A DNA stretch of 18,778 nt. Source: an uncultured Eubacteriales bacterium (GTDB lineage: Bacteria; Bacillota; Clostridia; Oscillospirales; Oscillospiraceae). The stretch is from NCBI GenBank assembly GCA_900552475.1, contig USAC01000037.1:1-18778 (forward strand), written 5' to 3'. Numbering within the stretch: position 1 is the first letter of the stretch; every line of letters starts with the position of its first letter. The notes under the pieces were generated by a model. It did not search any database and had not been told where the DNA came from. It was given only the letters and a program-made list of their open reading frames with translations. Made by a program: the position numbers and the translations under genes. Of this stretch, positions 7,183-13,956 are shown piece after piece.

Positions 7183-7502
7183 CCCTGACGCAGCAGATTA
7201 TCATGATCGGCGTGGTCGTGCTCGGTACGATGGTCACGCGGTTCCTGCCGTTTCTCATCTTCCCGCAGGGGAAGACGCCGCCGAAGTTCGTGCAGTACCT
7301 CGGAACGGTACTGCCGACGGCAGTGATCGGATTACTGGTGGTATACGGTCTGAAGGACGCACCGGTGAGCGCAACACACGGCCTGCCCGAGGCCATCGCC
7401 ATCGCGGCGATTTATGTGCTGCACAGGTGGAAGAAGAGCACGCTGCTGAGCATTGGCGGCGGGACGCTGGTGTATATGCTGCTGGTGCAGTTGGTGTTCT
7501 GA
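7179..7502 (+). CDS. azlD: AzlD family branched-chain amino acid exporter, small subunit
   Basis: A 107-residue membrane protein with three or four hydrophobic segments, the small partner of AzlC. The family-typical GTMVTRFLPFLIF (about 16-28), PTAVIGLLVVYGLKD (about 46-60), LPEAIAIAA (about 69-77) and the terminal GGGTLVYMLL are all visible. The start ATG 7179 overlaps the azlC stop by four bases and is preceded by a purine-rich ribosome site (GGAGAGGGGGGAG). The length is normal. A hairpin terminator follows 28 bases after the stop codon. Confidence 0.94.
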   Translation: MTLTQQIIMIGVVVLGTMVTRFLPFLIFPQGKTPPKFVQYLGTVLPTAVIGLLVVYGLKDAPVSATHGLPEAIAIAAIYVLHRWKKSTLLSIGGGTLVYMLLVQLVF

Positions 7503-7529
7503 GAAATGTTTGGTTTTATATAGGAGAGA

Positions 7530-7556
7530 CGGAGCTGGTTAGCTCCGCCTTTTTTT
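7530..7556 (+). terminator. Rho-independent terminator of azlCD
   Basis: CGGAGCT, loop GGTT, AGCTCCG (7530-7547; 7-bp perfect stem), then CC and a run of seven T at 7550-7556. Confidence 0.88.
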
Positions 7557-7679
7557 CGGTCTGGCGGGGGATGGGCAATTGAATCGGCAGGTTCATGCCT
7601 CCGCCCGATCCCCCCAAAAACCACACACCGCCCGCCCTGAACCCCCGCAAACCAGCTCCATAATAAAAATTTCTTAATT

Positions 7680-7715
7680 CCTATTGACATTATAGGGGAT
7701 TTAAAATATAATGTC
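7680..7715. promoter_or_regulatory. Putative IscR/Rrf2 operator overlapping the suf promoter
   Basis: Two overlapping dyads lie across the promoter. GACATTATA (7686-7694) and TATAATGTC (7707-7715) are a perfect 9-bp inverted repeat with 12 bases between, running from within the -35 box through the -10 box. CCTAT (7680-7684) and ATAGG (7692-7696) form a second, tighter dyad (ATTCCTAT...ATAGGGGAT). Rrf2-family regulators bind dyads of about this size, and the first gene downstream encodes one, so autoregulation is the simplest reading. A further half-site-like TAGGAATT occurs at 7727-7734. Confidence 0.65.
7684..7712 (+). promoter_or_regulatory. Consensus sigma-A promoter of the suf operon
   Basis: TTGACA (7684-7689), a 17-base spacer and TATAAT (7707-7712): both boxes are exact consensus. 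Transcription should start near 7719, about 52 bases before the iscR start codon. A promoter this strong normally needs a repressor, consistent with the operator-like dyad lying across it. Confidence 0.92.
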
Positions 7716-7770
7716 CACCGAAAAGGTAGGAATTAAACGGTACGTCCGGCCTGCCGGAGGAGGGGCACAC

Positions 7771-8244
7771 ATGATTATATCTTCCAAGGGGCGCTATGCC
7801 CTGCGCGTTATGCTGGAGCTGGCGCAGTACGGCGGAGACGGCGCGTACATCCGTCTCGGCGACATCGCCCAGCGGCAGGGCATCTCCCGCAAATATCTGG
7901 AGAGCATCATGACGGCGCTGGCCAAGGCGGGGCTCGTCGAGAGCGCGCTCGGCAAGGCCGGCGGCTACCGGCTGGTGCGCCCGGCGGAGGATTACCCCAT
8001 CGGTGAGATTCTCCAGGCCGCCGAGGGCGAGCTGATGCCCGTCTCGTGCCTTGCCATGGACGGCAAGCCCTGCGATCGGTCGGGCTCCTGCATCACACTC
8101 CCGTTCTGGCGGGGGCTGGAGGAGCACATCAACGCCTACGTCAACAGCTACACGCTCCGCGATCTGCTCGAACCGCGCGGGCAGGAAAATAACGAAAGCC
8201 GCGGCAGCAGCGCCTGCGGCGGGAAAGAGGATAAAGTGCTATGA
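7771..8244 (+). CDS. iscR: Rrf2 family regulator, IscR-like, of the suf operon
   Basis: A 157-residue winged-helix protein. It begins MIISSKGRYALRVMLELA, the Rrf2 hallmark, followed by the recognition helix region ISRKYLESIMTALAKAGLV (38-56) and wing GKAGGYRL (61-68). C93, C101 and C107 sit in the place where IscR-type members bind an iron-sulfur cluster, spaced C-x7-C-x5-C. It would sense cluster status and control the operon it heads, probably through the dyad at 7680-7715. The start at 7771 follows GGAGGAGGGG; the in-frame ATG at 7711 lies within the -10 box and is excluded. The stop codon overlaps the sufC start (ATGA). The extra tail 140-157 (charged, ending GGKEDKVL) is variable in the family. 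A CymR-like cysteine regulator is the alternative, but the three cysteines and suf position favour IscR. Confidence 0.92.
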   Translation: MIISSKGRYALRVMLELAQYGGDGAYIRLGDIAQRQGISRKYLESIMTALAKAGLVESALGKAGGYRLVRPAEDYPIGEILQAAEGELMPVSCLAMDGKPCDRSGSCITLPFWRGLEEHINAYVNSYTLRDLLEPRGQENNESRGSSACGGKEDKVL

Positions 8245-8990
8245 AACAGAAGGAACTTCTTACAATCAGGGATCTGCATGTGAGCGCCGGGGACAAGGAG
8301 ATTCTCCACGGCGTGAATCTCACGGTCGGCAGCGACGAGACGCACGTGCTCATGGGGCCGAACGGCACCGGCAAGTCGACCCTCGGCTATGCCATCACCG
8401 GCAACCCCGCCTACACCGTGACCGGCGGCGAAATTCTCTTTGACGGCGAGAACATCACGGACCTGCCCGTCAACGAGCGCGCGAACAAGGGCATCTTCCT
8501 CTCGTTCCAGAACCCGCTGGAGGTGCCGGGCGTGACGCTGAGCGCCTTTATCCGCAGCGCGCTCGAGCAGAAGACCGGCCAGCGTCTGCGCCTGTGGGAC
8601 TTCAAGAAGAAGCTGCGCGAGACGATGGCGCTGCTGTCGATGGACGAGTCGTATGCCGAGCGCGACCTGAACGTGGGCTTCTCCGGCGGCGAGAAGAAGA
8701 AGGCCGAGATCCTGCAGATGCTGATGCTCGAGCCGAAGCTCGCCATCCTCGACGAGACGGACTCCGGTCTCGATGTCGACGCGGTGCGTACCGTGTCGCA
8801 GGGCGTTCAGCTCTACCGAGAGCGCGTCCACGGGTCGCTGCTCATCATCACGCACAGCACCCGCATTCTCGAGGCGCTGCACGTCGACGCGACGCATGTC
8901 ATGGAGGGCGGCGTCATCGTGAAAAACGGCGACGCGTCGCTGGTGGAGGAGATCAACGAAAACGGCTTCGGCGGCGTCCGGGCTGAGTGA
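8241..8990 (+). CDS. sufC: Fe-S cluster assembly ATPase SufC
   Basis: A 249-residue cytoplasmic ABC-type ATPase that binds SufB and SufD and drives the conformational change needed to build clusters on the scaffold. The motifs are complete: Walker A GPNGTGKS at 39-46, signature FSGGEKKKAE at 147-156, Walker B with catalytic E172 in LAILDETDSGLD, and switch histidine H205 in ITHSTRIL. Like other SufC proteins it has no membrane segment. It overlaps iscR by four bases and lies 15 bases before sufB, so it belongs to the same transcript. The length is normal for the family. Confidence 0.98.
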   Translation: MKQKELLTIRDLHVSAGDKEILHGVNLTVGSDETHVLMGPNGTGKSTLGYAITGNPAYTVTGGEILFDGENITDLPVNERANKGIFLSFQNPLEVPGVTLSAFIRSALEQKTGQRLRLWDFKKKLRETMALLSMDESYAERDLNVGFSGGEKKKAEILQMLMLEPKLAILDETDSGLDVDAVRTVSQGVQLYRERVHGSLLIITHSTRILEALHVDATHVMEGGVIVKNGDASLVEEINENGFGGVRAE

Positions 8991-9005
8991 CCAGGGTGAG
9001 ATACT

Positions 9006-10412
9006 ATGAAGGAAAAAAGCCAGATTGACGATATCGACCGCAGCGTATACGACATCCGCGACGAGGAGCACGATGCCTACCGCATGCAGGAGGGCCTGAC
9101 GCCCGCCATCGTGCAGAAGCTCTCCGACGAGAAGGGCGACCCCGCGTGGATGCAGGAGTTCCGCCTGCACGCGCTGCAGATTTACAACGAGATGCCCCTG
9201 CCGGACTGGGGTCCCTCCATCGAGGGCCTCGACATCGACCACATCGCAACCTACGTCCGGCCCAACACGAAGATGCAGAACGACTGGAAGCACGTTCCGC
9301 AGGACATCAAGGACACGTTCGAGCGCCTCGGCATCCCGCAGGCGGAACGCAAGTCCCTCGCGGGCGTCGGCGCGCAGTACGACTCCGAGCTCGTCTACCA
9401 CAACGTCAAGGACGAGGTGGCCGCGCAGGGTGTTGTCTACACCGACATGGAGAGCGCCCTGACGGGCGAATACGCCGACATGGTGCGCAAGTACTTCATG
9501 AAGCTCGTCACGCCGCACGATCACAAGTTCGCGGCGCTGCACGGCGCGGTCTGGTCCGGCGGCTCGTTCGTCTATGTGCCGAAGGGCGTGCAGGTGTCCA
9601 TCCCCCTGCAGTCGTACTTCCGCCTGAACGCCAAGGGCGCCGGCCAGTTTGAACACACGCTCATCATCGTCGACGAGGGCGCGAGCCTGCACTTCATCGA
9701 GGGCTGCTCCGCGCCGAAGTACAACGTCGCGAACCTGCACGCGGGATGCGTGGAGCTCTATGTCAAGAAGGGCGCGAAGCTGCGCTATTCGACCATCGAG
9801 AACTGGTCGAAGAACATGTATAACCTCAACACGAAGCGCGCCCTCGTGGAGGAGGGCGGCACGATCGAGTGGGTCTCCGGCTCGTTCGGCTCCCACGTCG
9901 GATGTCTGTACCCGATGAGCGTCCTGAAGGGCGACAACTCCCGCATGGAATTCACCGGCGTGACCTTTGCCGGTCACGGCCAGAACCTCGACACCGGCGC
10001 GAAGGTCATCCACATCGGCAAGAACACCAGCTCCTATATGAACACCCGCTCCATCAGCAAGAGCGGCGGCATCAGCACCTTCCGCAGCAGCGTTGTCGTC
10101 CAGAAGGGCGCGAGCGGCGCGAAGTCCGCTGTGTCCTGCCAGTCGCTGATGCTCGACTCCGAGTCCCGCTCCGATACGATCCCCGCCATGGACATCCGCA
10201 CGCGCGACGCCGCCGTCGGCCACGAGGCCAAGATCGGCAGCATCAGCAACGAGGCCGTCTTTTACCTGATGAGCCGCGGCATGAGCGAGGAGGACGCCCG
10301 CGCGCTGATCGTCAGCGGCTTTGCGGACAACGTCTCCAAGGAGCTGCCCGTGGAGTACGCCGTGGAGATGAACAATCTCATCCGGCTCGAGATGAAGGGG
10401 AGCATCGGCTGA
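9006..10412 (+). CDS. sufB: Fe-S cluster scaffold protein SufB
   Basis: A 468-residue protein, the main scaffold subunit of the SufBCD complex, of normal length. Characteristic segments are GVVYTDME, AALHGAVWSGGSFVYVPKGVQV, HFIEGCSAP with conserved C234, ENWSKNMYNLNTKRA, and SAVSCQSLMLDSESRSDTIPAMDI with C378, which aligns by context with the cysteine needed for cluster assembly at the SufB-SufD interface. The C-terminal EDARALIVSGFADNVSKELP is the SufC-binding helix region of the family. Translation starts at ATG 9006 after AGGGTGAG. The sufD ribosome site lies just after the stop codon. Confidence 0.98.
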   Translation: MKEKSQIDDIDRSVYDIRDEEHDAYRMQEGLTPAIVQKLSDEKGDPAWMQEFRLHALQIYNEMPLPDWGPSIEGLDIDHIATYVRPNTKMQNDWKHVPQDIKDTFERLGIPQAERKSLAGVGAQYDSELVYHNVKDEVAAQGVVYTDMESALTGEYADMVRKYFMKLVTPHDHKFAALHGAVWSGGSFVYVPKGVQVSIPLQSYFRLNAKGAGQFEHTLIIVDEGASLHFIEGCSAPKYNVANLHAGCVELYVKKGAKLRYSTIENWSKNMYNLNTKRALVEEGGTIEWVSGSFGSHVGCLYPMSVLKGDNSRMEFTGVTFAGHGQNLDTGAKVIHIGKNTSSYMNTRSISKSGGISTFRSSVVVQKGASGAKSAVSCQSLMLDSESRSDTIPAMDIRTRDAAVGHEAKIGSISNEAVFYLMSRGMSEEDARALIVSGFADNVSKELPVEYAVEMNNLIRLEMKGSIG

Positions 10413-10432
10413 TGCCGAAAGGAGGAGAACAC

Positions 10433-11347
10433 ATGAATACCTTAACCATTAACCGCCTGCCCTCGCGGACGTGGAACTTCCTGCGCGTCAACGAGACGGC
10501 GCTCAGCTGGGACGAAGCGCAGACCGCCGACCTCGGCGCGGAGACGCTCTCTCTCTCCGGCACGCCGGAGCCCGTCCGCATCCCCGTCGAGGGCGCGGGC
10601 GCATACAGCCACAAGAAAATCGCCGTCGAGGCGCAGTCCGGCAGCCGCCTGACCGTGTTCGAAACGTTCATGGCGGAGGAAAACCTCGCCGTCGAGACGG
10701 AGCTGACCGTCCGCGCAGGCGCGACCGTCCGCCTTGTGCAGGTGCAGCGCACGAAGCCCGGCTCCGTGCTCTACAGCAAAATCACCGGCACCTGCGCCGA
10801 GAGCGGCCGCATCGAGCTCGTGCAGGTCTTCCCCGGCAGCGGCGACGTCTATGCCGATACGCTCATCGACCTGCCCGCGGACGGCGGCAGCTTTCAGGCC
10901 GACATCGGCTATCTCGGCCAGCGCAGCCAGACGATCGACATGAACCTCGTCGTGAACCACTTCGGTAGGCGCACCGAGTGCGAGATCAACGCCTCCGGCG
11001 CGCTGAAGAACGCGGCGCAGAAGATCTTCCGCGGCACGATCGACTTCAAGAACGGCTCGTCCGACTCCGTCGGCAACGAGAAGGAGACGGTGCTGATGCT
11101 CGGCGAGGACGCCGTGAACAAGACGGTTCCTCTGATTCTCTGCGCGGAGGAGAACGTCGTCGGCAACCACGGCGCGACGATCGGCGAGCTTGACGACGAG
11201 ACGCTGTTTTACTTTGAGAGCCGCGGTATCGGCCGCGATGAAGCGGAGAATATCCTCGCCCGCGCCGCCATCGAGCGGCTGGCCCGCGCCGTGGGCGACC
11301 GCGAGACGGAGGATGCCATTTTGCAGGAACTGAGCGAGGTGCTTTGA
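10433..11347 (+). CDS. sufD: Fe-S cluster scaffold protein SufD (short form)
   Basis: A 304-residue SufB/SufD family protein built mostly of the right-handed beta-helix core. The conserved NHGATIGELDDETLFYFESRGI near the end carries H246, the SufD histidine proposed to share cluster binding with SufB, and is followed by the helical SufC-binding tail. Many SufD proteins have 350-430 residues with an N-terminal helical domain; here that domain is nearly absent and the protein opens directly with the core-like segment PSRTWNFLRVNET. The start ATG 10433 follows GGAGGAG by five bases; an ATG at 10412 overlapping the sufB stop would add seven residues (MPKGGEH) and swallow that ribosome site. The gap to sufS is one base. 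Confidence 0.93.
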   Translation: MNTLTINRLPSRTWNFLRVNETALSWDEAQTADLGAETLSLSGTPEPVRIPVEGAGAYSHKKIAVEAQSGSRLTVFETFMAEENLAVETELTVRAGATVRLVQVQRTKPGSVLYSKITGTCAESGRIELVQVFPGSGDVYADTLIDLPADGGSFQADIGYLGQRSQTIDMNLVVNHFGRRTECEINASGALKNAAQKIFRGTIDFKNGSSDSVGNEKETVLMLGEDAVNKTVPLILCAEENVVGNHGATIGELDDETLFYFESRGIGRDEAENILARAAIERLARAVGDRETEDAILQELSEVL

Positions 11348-11348
11348 C

Positions 11349-12563
11349 ATGGCTTACGATTACAAACAGGATTTCCCCCTGCTGCGCGCGCTGGATGTCG
11401 CCTATATCGACAACGCCGCCACGGCGCAGCGTCCGCAGTGCGTCCTTGACGCGGAAAACGACTTCTACTGCCGCCACAACGCCAACCCTCTGCGCGGCCT
11501 GTATCCCCTGAGCGTGGAGGCGACCGACGCCTATGAGGCCGCGCGCGAGGCCGTGCGCGATTTTCTCGGCGCGGCCAGCACGCAGGAGATCATCTTCACC
11601 CGCAACACGACCGAAAGCCTGAACCTCGTGGCCTACAGCTACGGCCTGAGCCACATCAAGACGGGCGACGAGGTGGTCGTCTCCATCATGGAGCACCACA
11701 GCAACCTCCTGCCGTGGCAGATGGTCTGCCGCCAGACGGGAGCAACGCTGAAGTTCATGGAGTGCGAGCCGGACGGGAGCCTTGACCTCCATAAGGTCGA
11801 GCAGCTTATCACCGAGCGCACGAAGCTCGTCGCCCTCACGCAGGTCTCGAACGTGCTGGGGCGGCAGTACCCGGTGCGTGAGATCGCGGCCATGGCGCAC
11901 AAAAAGGGCGCGGTCATCGTCGTCGACGGCGCGCAGAGCACGCCCCACATCCCCGTGAATGTGCGGGAGCTGGGTGCGGACTTCCTCGCCTTCTCCGGCC
12001 ATAAGCTCTATGGCCCGATGGGCATCGGCGGGCTCTACGGCCGCCGCGAGCTGCTCGATGAGATGCCGCCGTTTCTCTCGGGCGGCGAGATGATCGAGAC
12101 GGTCACGCGCGAGGGCGCGACGTATGCCGAGCTTCCCCACAAGTTCGAGGCCGGCACCGTCAACGCTGCCGGCGCCGCCGGGCTGCACGCCGCGATCGAC
12201 TATGTCCGCCGCGTCGGCTTCGACACGATCCACAGCCGCGAGATCGCGCTCACGACCCGCGCGCTCGAGAAGCTGCGCAGCGTGCCGCACGTCCACATTC
12301 TCGGCTCGGAGAAGCCCGAGGAGCACTGCGGCATCCTGTCCTTCACCGTCGACGGCGTCCACCCGCACGACATCAGCGAGATTCTCGCCAGCGACGGCGT
12401 GAACATCCGCGCGGGTCACCACTGCGCGCAGCCCCTGCTGCAGCATCTGGGCTGCAGCTCCACGGCGCGCGCGAGCTTTGCCTTTTACAATACCGAGGAG
12501 GACGCCGATCGCTTCGTCGCCGCCGTCTCCTCGCTGCGGGAGCGTATGGGATATGGAGAATAG
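11349..12563 (+). CDS. sufS: Cysteine desulfurase SufS
   Basis: A 404-residue PLP enzyme (group II, SufS/CsdA type) converting L-cysteine to L-alanine and leaving a persulfide on its own cysteine for transfer to SufU. The PLP lysine is K219 in FSGHKLYGP, the cofactor-binding histidine is in SIMEHHSNLLPWQ, and VVDGAQSTPH carries the PLP-pyridine aspartate. The catalytic cysteine is C359 in RAGHHCAQP, on the short rigid loop typical of SufS rather than the long loop of IscS/NifS. The start follows the sufD stop by one base and the end overlaps sufU by 11 bases, so translation is coupled. The length is normal. Confidence 0.97.
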   Translation: MAYDYKQDFPLLRALDVAYIDNAATAQRPQCVLDAENDFYCRHNANPLRGLYPLSVEATDAYEAAREAVRDFLGAASTQEIIFTRNTTESLNLVAYSYGLSHIKTGDEVVVSIMEHHSNLLPWQMVCRQTGATLKFMECEPDGSLDLHKVEQLITERTKLVALTQVSNVLGRQYPVREIAAMAHKKGAVIVVDGAQSTPHIPVNVRELGADFLAFSGHKLYGPMGIGGLYGRRELLDEMPPFLSGGEMIETVTREGATYAELPHKFEAGTVNAAGAAGLHAAIDYVRRVGFDTIHSREIALTTRALEKLRSVPHVHILGSEKPEEHCGILSFTVDGVHPHDISEILASDGVNIRAGHHCAQPLLQHLGCSSTARASFAFYNTEEDADRFVAAVSSLRERMGYGE

Positions 12564-12981
12564 AAACTTTTATAATGAGATTCTGACCGAGCACAATGTC
12601 CATCCGGAGTTCAAGCACGACCTGCCGGATGCGGACATCGTCCTCGAGGGCGTGAACCCCAGCTGCGGCGACGACATCTGGCTCAAGCTCAGGACCGACG
12701 GCGACACGATTGTCGACGGCGCGTTCATCGGCGACGGCTGCGCCATCTCGCAGGCGTCGGCGGATATCATGCTCGGCATGGTCATCGGCCGGAAGAAGGA
12801 CGAGGCGCTGCAGCTCGGCCAGACGTTCATGCGGATGATCCAGGGCGAGGCCTCCGAGGAGGAGATCGAGAGCCTGGAGGAGGCGTCGGCGCTGCGCGAT
12901 ATCGCGCACATGCCCGCGCGCGTCAAGTGCGCCGTCCTCGGCTGGCGGACGCTGAAGGAAGCCATCGGGCCGAAGAAGTAA
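12553..12981 (+). CDS. sufU: Zinc-dependent sulfurtransferase SufU
   Basis: A 142-residue protein that accepts sulfur from SufS and passes it to the SufBCD scaffold; in Gram-positive bacteria it replaces SufE. The zinc ligands are C38 and D40 (PSCGDD), C63 (GDGCAIS) and C126 (RVKCAVLGW). The insertion between the second and third cysteine (about 80-120), which distinguishes SufU from the IscU scaffold, is present. The start ATG 12553 lies inside the sufS gene (11-base overlap); GGAG-like purines in the sufS end (CTGCGGGAGCG, 12534-12544) could serve as ribosome site. It is the last gene of the operon, with a terminator 20 bases on. Confidence 0.96.
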   Translation: MENRNFYNEILTEHNVHPEFKHDLPDADIVLEGVNPSCGDDIWLKLRTDGDTIVDGAFIGDGCAISQASADIMLGMVIGRKKDEALQLGQTFMRMIQGEASEEEIESLEEASALRDIAHMPARVKCAVLGWRTLKEAIGPKK

Positions 12982-13001
12982 GGCTTTATCATAGCATATA
13001 G

Positions 13002-13036
13002 AAATCCCCCATCGCTTCGGTGATGGGGGATTTTTT
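13002..13036 (+). terminator. Rho-independent terminator of the suf operon
   Basis: Stem AATCCCCCATCGC / GGTGATGGGGGATT (one G-T pair) closed by a cUUCGg tetraloop at 13015-13020, followed by six T (13031-13036). Confidence 0.95.
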
Positions 13037-13171
13037 GCGTTTGAGCGTGGATTGGCCTGTATGCCTTCGGCGACTTATTTTTTGCCTGCTGCGGTAACGC
13101 GGCGGAATCCGCGGACTATGGGGCGGGAGCGCCTAAGCGCTCCAGCCCCTCTGTCCGTTCAGACCCCTGTG
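13037..13171 (-). other. Intergenic region with a GC-rich hairpin downstream of the spore protein gene
   Basis: Between the suf terminator and the spore protein stop codon lies an inverted repeat at 13120-13149 (GGGGC-g-GGAGCGC, loop CTAA, GCGCTCC-a-GCCCC; 12 pairs and one mismatch). It may end transcription of the leftward spore protein gene, but no T run follows on the minus strand, so the terminator call is tentative. A palindromic GCGGAATCCGCG also occurs at 13102-13113. No coding frame is supported. Confidence 0.45.
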
Positions 13172-13369
13172 TTACAGGCCCTTCTCGTAGGACTCGATCA
13201 TCTTCTTGACCATCTGGCCGCCGACAGAACCGGCCTCGCGAGAGGTCAGATCGCCGTTGTAGCCGTTTTTCAGGTTGACGCCAACCTCGCTGGCGGCCTC
13301 CATCTTGAACTTATCCATGGCGGCGCGCGCCTCGGGGATGTTGAGCTTGTTGCTGTTCTTGCTGGACAT
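13172..13369 (-). CDS. Alpha/beta-type small acid-soluble spore protein (SASP)
   Basis: A 65-residue DNA-binding protein that coats and protects DNA in the dormant spore and is degraded at germination. Recognisable family segments are ARAAMDKFKMEAASEVGV, where the E-A/S-E-V region is the germination protease (GPR) cleavage zone, LKNGYNGDLTSREAGSVGGQMVKKMI with the conserved GDLTSREAGSVGG, and the short N-terminal SSKNSNK. The start ATG 13369 follows AAAGGAG by nine bases; the longer frame from 13438 would begin at the promoter -10 and is wrong. The gene stands alone, facing the suf operon, with a sigma-G-like promoter. Its presence implies a spore-forming host or a recent spore-forming ancestor. 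Confidence 0.96.
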   Translation of the reverse strand: MSSKNSNKLNIPEARAAMDKFKMEAASEVGVNLKNGYNGDLTSREAGSVGGQMVKKMIESYEKGL

Positions 13370-13432
13370 AGTGAAAAGTCTCCTTTCGTGATTTGGGGAG
13401 CGAGAAATGTCGCTCGTTGGGTATCGCACACA

Positions 13433-13461
13433 TAGCATAACCCTGCGCGCGGCGAATATGC
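13433..13461 (-). promoter_or_regulatory. Putative forespore (sigma-G type) promoter of the SASP gene
   Basis: On the minus strand GCATA (13461-13457), 17 bases, then TATGCTA (13439-13433). This resembles the sigma-G pattern known from Bacillus (GHATR, about 18 bases, CATNHTA), differing only at the first -10 base. Position is suitable: about 57 bases of leader precede the start codon. Confidence 0.6.
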
Positions 13462-13508
13462 GGCGCGGCGTGCTGGTAAATTCTGCGGTATGTCGACGGT
13501 TCGTTTTT

Positions 13509-13527
13509 TTTCGCGGAATCCGCGAAA
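13509..13527. repeat. Perfect palindrome next to the exoprotein promoter
   Basis: Nine-base arms TTTCGCGGA and TCCGCGAAA around a single A, ending seven bases before the -35 box at 13534. Its core GCGGAATCCGCG recurs at 13102-13113 and, with one change (GCGGACTCCGCG), at 13600-13611. No T run follows on either strand in terminator arrangement, so an operator or a remnant palindromic element is more likely than a terminator. Confidence 0.6.
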
Positions 13528-13533
13528 TATCTA

Positions 13534-13562
13534 TTGCAAAAGCGCGGCGAATGGATTAAAAT
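13534..13562 (+). promoter_or_regulatory. Putative sigma-A promoter of the GH20 exoprotein gene
   Basis: TTGCAA (13534-13539), a 17-base spacer and TAAAAT (13557-13562). Directly upstream of the -35 box is the palindrome TTTCGCGGA-a-TCCGCGAAA (13509-13527), a possible regulator site. The leader, about 90 bases long, contains a GC-rich hairpin at 13594-13619. Confidence 0.6.
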
Positions 13563-13593
13563 AGATTCTGAATTAAAATGCCGGAAAGAATAC

Positions 13594-13619
13594 GCGGGGG
13601 CGGACTCCGCGGCCCCTGC
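13594..13619 (+). repeat. GC-rich hairpin in the exoprotein mRNA leader
   Basis: GCGGGGGCGGA-c-TCCGCGGCCCCTGC can fold with outer pairs 13594-13600 to 13613-13619 (one G-T) and an inner three-pair stem. It lies about 42 bases before the start codon, after the promoter, and contains a copy of the GCGGAMTCCGCG motif. It has no following T run. Confidence 0.5.
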
Positions 13620-13954
13620 AAGGCGAAGGGAAATTCACAAATTGGGAAAGGATGAAAAACATGAATCAAACGCAAACACGATCTCTGCGCAAGAAAGTGC
13701 TGTCGCTGATTCTCGCGGTGGTCATGGTGGTGAGCTTGCTGCCCATCTCGGCCTTCGCGTCGGGTGACAGCAAGGCGAGCACGGCGGACAACACGGATTA
13801 TTATAAGATCCTGCACCTCGACTGCGGCCGCAAGTATTTCAGCAAAGACTGGATCATCGCGCTGCTCAACGAGATGAAAGCTGATGGCTATAACCAGCTG
13901 CAGCTGGCTTTCGGCAACGATGGTCTGCGCTTCCTGCTCAATGACATGTCCTTC

Positions 13955-13956
13955 GG
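13955..13956 (+). other. Frameshift point (one extra base) in the GH20 gene
   Basis: Upstream the frame reads LRFLLNDMSF (ending TTC at 13952-13954); downstream the family-like continuation ANGTTYSHKTVVSKVEAGNK is in another frame. Dropping one G of the GG at 13955-13956 restores LNDMSFANGTTYS, which fits the GH20 pattern. Without correction the first frame ends at 14014. There is no long homopolymer, so slipped-strand phase variation is unlikely, and no obvious programmed-slip sequence is seen. Confidence 0.8.

Larger units (their letters stand above)
7503..7770 (+). other. Intergenic region between azlD and the suf operon
   Basis: After the azlD terminator, 7557-7680 is C-rich and G-poor on the plus strand (runs of C at 7611-7616 and 7642-7646), so the minus strand has several G tracts. 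AACCAGCTCC at 7650-7659 is the exact reverse complement of GGAGCTGGTT at 7531-7540 in the terminator. From 7660 the sequence becomes AT-rich and carries the suf promoter. The leftward frame at 7412-7690 overlaps azlD and is not credible as a gene. Confidence 0.5.

Noticed and set aside
7412..7690. 92-codon leftward frame between the suf promoter and azlD
   Set aside because: Overlaps azlD and its terminator, has no ribosome site and no recognisable sequence.
8148..10223. 691-codon open frame on the minus strand opposite sufC and sufB
   Set aside because: Antisense to two certain genes; composition (R, H, V, L, D, A) is that of a GC-rich shadow and it lacks a ribosome site.
13884..13955. Start of the long exoprotein frame at ATG 13884
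   Set aside because: The first 24 residues (MAITSCSWLS...) are out of the GH20 pattern and there is no ribosome site; this is the out-of-frame tail before the frameshift, not a start.
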